Positions 58,963 to 64,000 of a stretch of 64,000 nt of DNA are shown in pieces. This DNA comes from Pedobacter steynii (GTDB lineage: Bacteria > Bacteroidota > Bacteroidia > Sphingobacteriales > Sphingobacteriaceae). The translations under genes were made by a program, and so were the position numbers. Within the stretch, counting starts at the first letter, position 1. Every line of letters begins with the position of its first letter. The notes beneath the pieces were generated by a model. That model did not search any database. It saw only the letters and a list, made by a program, of their open reading frames with translations, and was not told the origin of the DNA. The stretch covers positions 62,001 to 126,000 of the forward strand of contig NZ_FNGY01000007.1 of assembly GCF_900103665.1 (NCBI RefSeq), given 5' to 3'.

Positions 58963-60684
58963 TTAGATATTCACGTAGATATTGGTGCAGGAACGCTCCA
59001 AAACGTCTTTTACTGCTTCCTGGAACTGTTCCCTCACACAGAAAGTCAGGTTGGAAGTCTTATAAGGCAGGACTAAAGCCTTGTTGAATTCGCAGCCAAC
59101 TTTGGTGATCAGGTTATGCGTTCCCATATGCGCTGCTGAGGCCTCCCCGATCATGCGGTGCAGCTTATCAAAGGAGAAAAAATGTTCCATACACATCGTC
59201 AGTGCATAGTAGGAGAAATTAGGAATCCGGCGTTCTGCAGGGGCAATCAGCATGTGGAAACCATAATCTCCCGGATGAAAAGGATAATACTTCCCTACTT
59301 CATCTTTAATCGCCCAATACAGCTCCAGCGTAAAGATCGGCTCTCCGTTCAGCGTCCCGATATAAGGATGCGAATAATCTACGCCCAGGTGCTTGATGTA
59401 AGCCTCTTCCAGGTCTTTGATTGGCCCGTCCATCTCCCAGAATTTCTTGGTATAGTCCATATTCACCCATTCATGGAGAATCTCTATATCCGTTTCCGGA
59501 TTAAAAGCGCGGATGGCAATTTCCAGTTCTCCATTATTGAAATAGCGTTTATGAACCACTTCTCCCGGACTGGGTTTAATCAGTTCCGGAACATAATACC
59601 GCGTATTGATCACATGGTTGTGCAAATGCAGGTATCTTTCGGCATATTCCTCTTCCTCCTTCTTTTCCAGGAGCTGAGGAAGGTTGGCCCTGACTTTCAG
59701 TCTTACTGCATCCAGAAAATCTGCTTTACCAGCATGTTCTTTTTTCACATGACTCAGCTCTTCGTTCAGGTATTCCAGCAGTTTTTCTTCAGAAAGGAAG
59801 CCAATCATACCAATGGCGCGGATCAATGGATAAAGGTGATGTGCCAACAGCTGTGCCGCTAAAAAAGCACTTAACTTCTCCTTGTTAAAGTTTTCCGGCA
59901 ATTGTGCCAGGTCTAAGGTCTCTTGCGCTCCCGGGAAGACCATCTGTTCCGGCAAACCATCATCATCCAGACATAAACCTGCATGGAGATAAGTTGGCGA
60001 AAGCAGGACCCCTTCTTTCAGGTAAAGGTCTAAACTGCTTTTCAGCAAATGATACATATAGCGTTGTGCCCATTGTGCAGCCGCTTTTTCCGGGCCGATT
60101 TCCTTGCCTCTGGAAAAGGAAAGAATAGCCCCCTGAAGCAGGGAACAGGCATCCTGGTCGCCAAACTCATTAAAGAACAGATCACTCGCATGAAAATCAT
60201 CATTTGGTGCCTTTTCCTGCCAGCGTTTCAAGGCCTCATTTGATTCCGCAGAGATCAGGTATTCCTGAGGCACATACTGTTCCAGTTCTCTTGATAAAGC
60301 ATGTTCGTAAGCTGCCCCCAGGTCTTCCAGCTTGCGCTGCAGCGCCGGTTTGGACAGGTCCGGATAAATCTCCCGGATCAGGTGGTTTAAGGCAACATCC
60401 GGAGTGATCACCGTGAGCACATCGGTTCCTTCCTTACGCCATGCCGGCGCATTGCCAAACAGGTGAAATCCGGTCAAAGAATGATAAATAAGTGGATAAT
60501 AAAGTACGGAACCTGCTTGCTGAAGACTAATCTTAACGAAAGCATTTTCAGCACCGTTTTCCATATACGCCGCCAGATCCTCATCATATTTCGGTACCAG
60601 ATCAAAGTAATACCAATGGTTATATTCCCGGAGAATTAAGTTCAACAACAGATTAATCTGATTGTTTTTGTCGTGTGGAGCCAT
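58963..60684 (-). CDS. Degenerate IucA/IucC-like domain fused to IucB-type GNAT acyltransferase
   Basis: A 573-residue fusion. Residues 1-360 resemble the NIS siderophore synthetase (IucA/IucC) fold: LLLNLILREYNHWYYFDLV at the start, SRELEQYVPQ, LKSSLDLYLKEGVLLSPTYLHAGLCLDDDGLPEQM (the C-terminal active-site region) and LKVRANLPQLLEK. The N-terminal half lacks a recognisable HPxHKxR-type ATP-binding motif, so ligase activity is doubtful. Residues 386-560 are an IucB/AlcB-type N-acyltransferase (WVNMDYTKKFWEMDG, HPYIGTLNGEPIFTLELYWAIKDEV, PGDYGFHMLI, EASAAHMGTHNLITKVGCEFNK), which would acylate the N-hydroxylated amine. First gene of the operon, upstream of the monooxygenase. Confidence 0.75.
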   Translation of the reverse strand: MAPHDKNNQINLLLNLILREYNHWYYFDLVPKYDEDLAAYMENGAENAFVKISLQQAGSVLYYPLIYHSLTGFHLFGNAPAWRKEGTDVLTVITPDVALNHLIREIYPDLSKPALQRKLEDLGAAYEHALSRELEQYVPQEYLISAESNEALKRWQEKAPNDDFHASDLFFNEFGDQDACSLLQGAILSFSRGKEIGPEKAAAQWAQRYMYHLLKSSLDLYLKEGVLLSPTYLHAGLCLDDDGLPEQMVFPGAQETLDLAQLPENFNKEKLSAFLAAQLLAHHLYPLIRAIGMIGFLSEEKLLEYLNEELSHVKKEHAGKADFLDAVRLKVRANLPQLLEKKEEEEYAERYLHLHNHVINTRYYVPELIKPSPGEVVHKRYFNNGELEIAIRAFNPETDIEILHEWVNMDYTKKFWEMDGPIKDLEEAYIKHLGVDYSHPYIGTLNGEPIFTLELYWAIKDEVGKYYPFHPGDYGFHMLIAPAERRIPNFSYYALTMCMEHFFSFDKLHRMIGEASAAHMGTHNLITKVGCEFNKALVLPYKTSNLTFCVREQFQEAVKDVLERSCTNIYVNI

Positions 60685-60824
60685 AATACTATTGAATTTT
60701 ATAGGGTGAGATCGATTTGATAACGGGATTGATACGGCCGTAAAATTAGGTGGGATCCTCTGGGGAGAGTTTACGAATTCGGAACTGTTATTTACTAATT
60801 TGGTTTTTTCTGTCGCCGGAGCAT
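60685..60824. promoter_or_regulatory. Promoter region of the siderophore-type operon
   Basis: The gap of 140 bases upstream of the fusion gene on the minus strand must hold the operon promoter, but I found no exact TAnnTTTG element and no copy of the 23-base operator seen in the Xus-like operon. No other feature is seen. Confidence 0.3.
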
Positions 60825-60858
60825 AAAAAAAAGCGCTTACAGAGAGATCTGCAAGCGC
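60825..60858 (-). terminator. Terminator after the hmuY-like gene
   Basis: Stem GCGCTTGCAGA / TCTGTAAGCGC (one mismatch) with a 4-base loop followed by eight T residues on the minus strand. It separates the hmuY unit from the downstream siderophore-type operon. Confidence 0.9.
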
Positions 60859-60879
60859 AACGTTAACGAGAGGGAATTA

Positions 60880-61590
60880 CTATTTTGAAGAGTCCAGATT
60901 TCTTGAACCATCTTTTTGAAGGAAGAAACGGAAGCTGAGGTAAAATTTCTCTGAGCTTTCCGTTGGGTTTTCCGGGCTGTCTTTATAGACACTTTGGATC
61001 TGCAGTTTTGCATATTTCCCTTTATTCGTTTTAAAGATAATCGTTCTGTTTTTCAGCGGCTTGACCACTTTCAACAAAACGCCATTCTCAAAGGCAGACA
61101 TCCAGCCCAATATACCTGGGTTTGTATCTCCATTCAAGGTAAAACTTGTGTTGCCATATTTGCCTTCATAATCTACCCGTTTGTTGTACATCTCATCATT
61201 GGACGGAGCCTCCATTACCTGCTCAAAGGGTTTGGCTACAATTGTGATGAGTGCCTTCCCTTCATTTCCGGGGATCACACTACCTGAAGTATAATTGCCA
61301 TTGTTGACAATGATCCTGTTCAAGTCAAAGTCGAACGCAAAATCCCATTGATCAGTTCTGTGTGCTGATGCCGGCAGCACCTTCTGTTCATCAAGGCTAT
61401 AATACCACAAGCCTTCCGCATCATCCTGAGCATCAGCAGATTTTCCCACAATCTGATCGGCAATTTTCAAATTGGAAACCTGTATAAAATGTTGTTCAGG
61501 TATCACTTCCGCAACAGGCTGATCCTTTTTGCAGGAAATCAGAATCAGTGTGCATAGCACCGTGCACAGTGTAAATTTTGTAGTTTTCAT
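60880..61590 (-). CDS. HmuY family haem-binding lipoprotein
   Basis: A 236-residue lipoprotein with a lipobox ending at C20 (LILISC). Domain features of HmuY include WYYSLDEQKVLPASAHRTDQWDFAFDFDLNRIIVNNGNYTSG and the C-terminal TNKGKYAKLQIQSVYKDSPENPT followed by FYLSFRFFLQKDG. Porphyromonas HmuY captures haem with axial histidines; here histidines are few, and methionine could act as ligand as in some Bacteroides homologues. It is transcribed with the lipoprotein and TonB receptor upstream (11-base gap), an arrangement like hmuYR in reverse order. Confidence 0.88.
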   Translation of the reverse strand: MKTTKFTLCTVLCTLILISCKKDQPVAEVIPEQHFIQVSNLKIADQIVGKSADAQDDAEGLWYYSLDEQKVLPASAHRTDQWDFAFDFDLNRIIVNNGNYTSGSVIPGNEGKALITIVAKPFEQVMEAPSNDEMYNKRVDYEGKYGNTSFTLNGDTNPGILGWMSAFENGVLLKVVKPLKNRTIIFKTNKGKYAKLQIQSVYKDSPENPTESSEKFYLSFRFFLQKDGSRNLDSSK

Positions 61591-61601
61591 CTAAATTATT
61601 C

Positions 61602-62987
61602 TTAAAGTCTATCCAGACCCATTATTCTTATGTAACCGGCACCGCTGGCAAAACCAGAAACTGCGGTTGTGGCGATAGGTGATGTTGCTGAACCCAGCGT
61701 TCCTGTAGTCAAAGCGGAGATTTTCCTGATTCCTGCGTTATTGGCCGGAGTAGTGTTGTTGTAGATGAAGTAAACCTCATTGTTAATTAGCCTTGCATTT
61801 TGATAAGCATAATAGTTATCCAACGGAACATTGAGTCTTTTGCCCGCTTTAGTCAGGGCATTTACAGCAGTCCATTGCCAGATGTCTGAGCGGTAAGAAA
61901 CACCATGTCCTGATCCAAGATAGGTTACGTCTGTTTTTGGAATTTTTGTGTAGATGATGTTATCATGAACCAGCAAGGTGTTAAATTCACCTTTTCTTCC
62001 TGAAAAATTAGCAGCCATATCAATATTCCAGGTGGTATTGATTGCATTTGCAGCGGCATCTATTTTCAGAATTTTAGAGAGAGAGGTCGAGGTCGCCATA
62101 TTTCCTACTGCTGAGAAATAAATATCTCCCGTCACTTCATCTCTGGAAACCAGAGGCGCATCATTAAACAGCCCGATGTTTGTTGCTCCGGTAAAAGAAC
62201 TTACCGTAATGTGGCCTGTAGATTTATTAAATGCAGCTACATACACATTGTTGTCGGCCTGCACCACTTGTTTCAACGAATTGTAACTATTGCCAAACAA
62301 GACATCAACAAAGATATAATCACCACGATCCAGGATCATTTTTGAGCCGATCAGTTTAGTCGACGCACTGGTTGTAATTGGGTTCGTTACATTGGTTGCT
62401 GAAGGATTAAACACTGCGGAGAAATCAATCGCCGTATAACCAGCTGCAGTCATTGGCGTTGCCGTAGGGTTAAACCTGAAAACCTTTAACCGTTCTGCTG
62501 CCGGTATGGCATCTGCATTGGTATAATAGGCAGTATCTGGTTTATATAAGGAAAAATTGATCTCGTTAGTTTGCATTAAGGGTGATCCCCCAAGATTAAA
62601 GAAGGTCCCACTTTCAGCAACAGTTCCCGTTGAGGAAACGCTATACCGCTGAATCCCCCGGCTTCCTACGTTACTGCTGCTCAGCTTATAAAGGTAACTG
62701 AATGCTGCCCGGCCTCCGACTGCGTAATTTACACCGAAACTCCCTGTTGCAGGGAAGGACAAGGTAGCAGGAAGCGTACCATAGCCATTGATCGCGCCAG
62801 ACCAGTAAAGATCTCCTTTGCCTCCCCATACCACCCATGGGCCTGTAGGACTCGTAAAACTCGGCGCAGCAGCCATGCCGTTCAGCTTCAGCGAACCAGT
62901 CTCATTAAAGGCTTTATCTTTTTTACAAGAGGCTAAAAACAAGGTTGCCGCGGTGGCAAACAGCGCAAATTGTGATTTTAAATTCAT
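61602..62987 (-). CDS. Surface lipoprotein, predicted beta-propeller (DUF4374-like)
   Basis: A 461-residue lipoprotein with a lipobox ending at C21 (LFLASC) followed by KKDKAFNETGS. Repeated short strand units rich in Thr, Ser, Asn and Gly (for example APLVSRDEVTGDIYFSAVGNMAT and IWQWTAVNALTKAGKRLNVPLDNYYAYQNARLINNEVYFIYN) point to a propeller, and placement between a TonB receptor and HmuY gives it the XusB-like substrate-binding position. Similarity to the DUF4374 proteins is by pattern only, so the family call is tentative. Confidence 0.65.
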   Translation of the reverse strand: MNLKSQFALFATAATLFLASCKKDKAFNETGSLKLNGMAAAPSFTSPTGPWVVWGGKGDLYWSGAINGYGTLPATLSFPATGSFGVNYAVGGRAAFSYLYKLSSSNVGSRGIQRYSVSSTGTVAESGTFFNLGGSPLMQTNEINFSLYKPDTAYYTNADAIPAAERLKVFRFNPTATPMTAAGYTAIDFSAVFNPSATNVTNPITTSASTKLIGSKMILDRGDYIFVDVLFGNSYNSLKQVVQADNNVYVAAFNKSTGHITVSSFTGATNIGLFNDAPLVSRDEVTGDIYFSAVGNMATSTSLSKILKIDAAANAINTTWNIDMAANFSGRKGEFNTLLVHDNIIYTKIPKTDVTYLGSGHGVSYRSDIWQWTAVNALTKAGKRLNVPLDNYYAYQNARLINNEVYFIYNNTTPANNAGIRKISALTTGTLGSATSPIATTAVSGFASGAGYIRIMGLDRL

Positions 62988-63016
62988 AGTACTTGATTTT
63001 GGTTTTAATTGAACAT

Positions 63017-64000
63017 TTATTTATTTGTCGAAAGTTCCCATCGAAGTTTTACTGATACTGCCCTTCCGGGACGTTCCATATAAAAATTGTCAAACAACTT
63101 CTGTTGGGTCAGGTTATTCACTTGCAGGGAAATGCTGCATTTCGGATTTTCCATATAATGAATGAATCCAACGGTATAGTTTTGTTGTCCCAGGCGCCGA
63201 TCGCCGGGGATCCAGAAATTACGGGGTTGATAGTCTTTAGGATAAGGCTCAAATAAGCCCAGGTCTTCTGCCCCAGCGATCCAGTTGAACCGGTGCATAT
63301 AGTTCCAGTAGCCGTAAAATTCTGTCCTGCTCTTCTTTTGGAGGAGCTCATCAAACATCAGACGGAGCTGAAGATTTCCCAGGATTGGAGGCTGATCTGC
63401 CAGCCTGGACGGTTTATCTCCTTTAATCTCCAGTCCGAGGTCCTGCTTCACATCCATATAAGTTCCGTTTCCGGAGAGCATCAAAAATTTAAAGGGTTTG
63501 TACATTACTTCCATTTCGATTCCTTCGCTCGTCACGACCGTCCTGTTGGTGTAATAACTATAAGGAATATCCCTCACCAGCATGATTCTTCCATTGGTCC
63601 GCCGCGTAAAATAGTTTGCCGAAATATGGAAAGCACCCGCCTGTTGCGCTGCAGCGCTGTACTGAAACTGGAAATTATAATTATGGCTTTTTTCAGGCCT
63701 GATTCCGAAATTAGATTTCACATTATAAGAGTCCCCAAAAACTTCAAAATCATCCGGCATACGCACCGCATATTCGTAAGAAGCTTTAATCACCCATCGG
63801 GATGTTGGCCGGAAGCTGATTCCCTCCATCCAGCCCCAGGCGCCGGTAGAATCGCGAACGATTTTTTCAGATCCGGATCTTCCAATCGTAGAATAACCGG
63901 ATGTTTTCATTTGATATCTTTTTAGCGCGATCAGGTTTTCCAGTTTTTCATCCAGGAAACGGGAACGGAGGCCCAAAGCAGAGATGTGTTTCACATACTT
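63017..64000 (-). CDS. TonB-dependent receptor, C-terminal part (5' end outside window)
   Basis: The open frame continues upstream beyond the window edge; 327 residues of the C-terminal barrel are visible. Segments such as SFRPTSRWVIKASYEYAVRMPDDFEVFGDS, GIRPEKSHNYNFQFQYS and VYKPFKFLMLSGNGTYMDV-type strands, and the ending ISLQVNNLTQQKLFDNFYMERPGRAVSVKLRWELSTNK, are typical of ferric-siderophore or haem receptors; the final strand has the usual RPGR-x-x-x-x-K-L-x-W pattern. It is the first visible gene of the receptor-lipoprotein-HmuY unit, 29 bases before the lipoprotein gene. Confidence 0.9.
   Translation of the reverse strand, partial: KYVKHISALGLRSRFLDEKLENLIALKRYQMKTSGYSTIGRSGSEKIVRDSTGAWGWMEGISFRPTSRWVIKASYEYAVRMPDDFEVFGDSYNVKSNFGIRPEKSHNYNFQFQYSAAAQQAGAFHISANYFTRRTNGRIMLVRDIPYSYYTNRTVVTSEGIEMEVMYKPFKFLMLSGNGTYMDVKQDLGLEIKGDKPSRLADQPPILGNLQLRLMFDELLQKKSRTEFYGYWNYMHRFNWIAGAEDLGLFEPYPKDYQPRNFWIPGDRRLGQQNYTVGFIHYMENPKCSISLQVNNLTQQKLFDNFYMERPGRAVSVKLRWELSTNK

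Noticed and set aside
59158..59862. Plus-strand open frame of 234 codons opposite the fusion acyltransferase gene
   Set aside because: Antisense to conserved IucB-type and NIS-like sequence; no signal peptide, promoter or neighbour supports it.
1..64000. rRNA, tRNA, tmRNA, prophage or insertion sequence
   Set aside because: No cloverleaf-like or rRNA-like stretch was seen in any gap, and no transposase or integrase or phage protein was found.

Overview
The window looks like chromosomal DNA of a Bacteroidota bacterium, most likely a Pedobacter-type member of the Sphingobacteriaceae. The evidence is three ECF sigma factor loci tied to TonB-dependent receptors, a SusC/SusD pair, many Bacteroidota-style lipoproteins with a short hydrophobic stretch ending in a lipobox Cys, moderate G+C, and at least one clean TTTG/TAnnTTTG-type promoter. 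No rRNA, tRNA, CRISPR array, transposase or prophage was seen.

Layout. (1) 1-5.85 kb: an ECF sigma / FecR / SusC-type receptor locus (receptor cut by the window edge), divergent from a secreted phosphodiesterase. (2) 5.9-10.7 kb: DoxX, an AraC regulator, a GT39 glycosyltransferase, a metallophosphoesterase and a tandem universal stress protein. (3) 10.8-14.6 kb: a complete class Ib ribonucleotide reductase operon nrdH-nrdI-nrdE-nrdF with DnaA-box-like sites upstream. (4) 14.8-21.4 kb: small hypotheticals, a GyrI-like protein, a CaCA-type cation/proton antiporter, a soluble PAS histidine kinase, an OmpA lipoprotein and an outer-membrane barrel with an OMPLA-like motif. The 380-base gap before the kinase holds short tandem and inverted repeats. 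(5) 21.5-29.6 kb: an ECF sigma / FecR / SusC / SusD operon ending in a secreted purple-acid-type phosphatase. (6) 29.8-37.7 kb: housekeeping and envelope genes (M48 protease, PAP2 phosphatase, DegT aminotransferase, DUF2490 protein, old yellow enzyme with an ArsR regulator, M28 peptidase). (7) 38.3-43.5 kb: a GT39 enzyme, then a tight K+ channel / bestrophin / LCIB-type carbonic anhydrase cassette, then a DUF1080 protein. (8) 43.5-51.4 kb: an iron-siderophore uptake operon resembling XusABC, with its own ECF sigma, a short anti-sigma-like protein, two DUF4374-type lipoproteins, a TonB receptor and a PepSY membrane protein. (9) 51.6-54.4 kb: an S9 peptidase and a hypothetical. (10) 54.5-60.7 kb, minus strand: a six-gene hydroxamate-siderophore-type operon. 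(11) 60.8-64 kb, minus strand: HmuY / surface lipoprotein / TonB receptor, cut by the window edge.

Themes. Iron dominates the right third: siderophore-like synthesis, siderophore import and a haem-binding system sit within 20 kb. Two 23-bp inverted repeats of identical architecture in the Xus-like operon are candidate operators of an iron-type repressor. The most novel grouping is the channel / bestrophin / LCIB-type carbonic anhydrase cassette, which pairs in a heterotrophic bacterium two protein families known together from the algal CO2-concentrating mechanism. All functional calls rest on reading motifs by eye; no database search was run.
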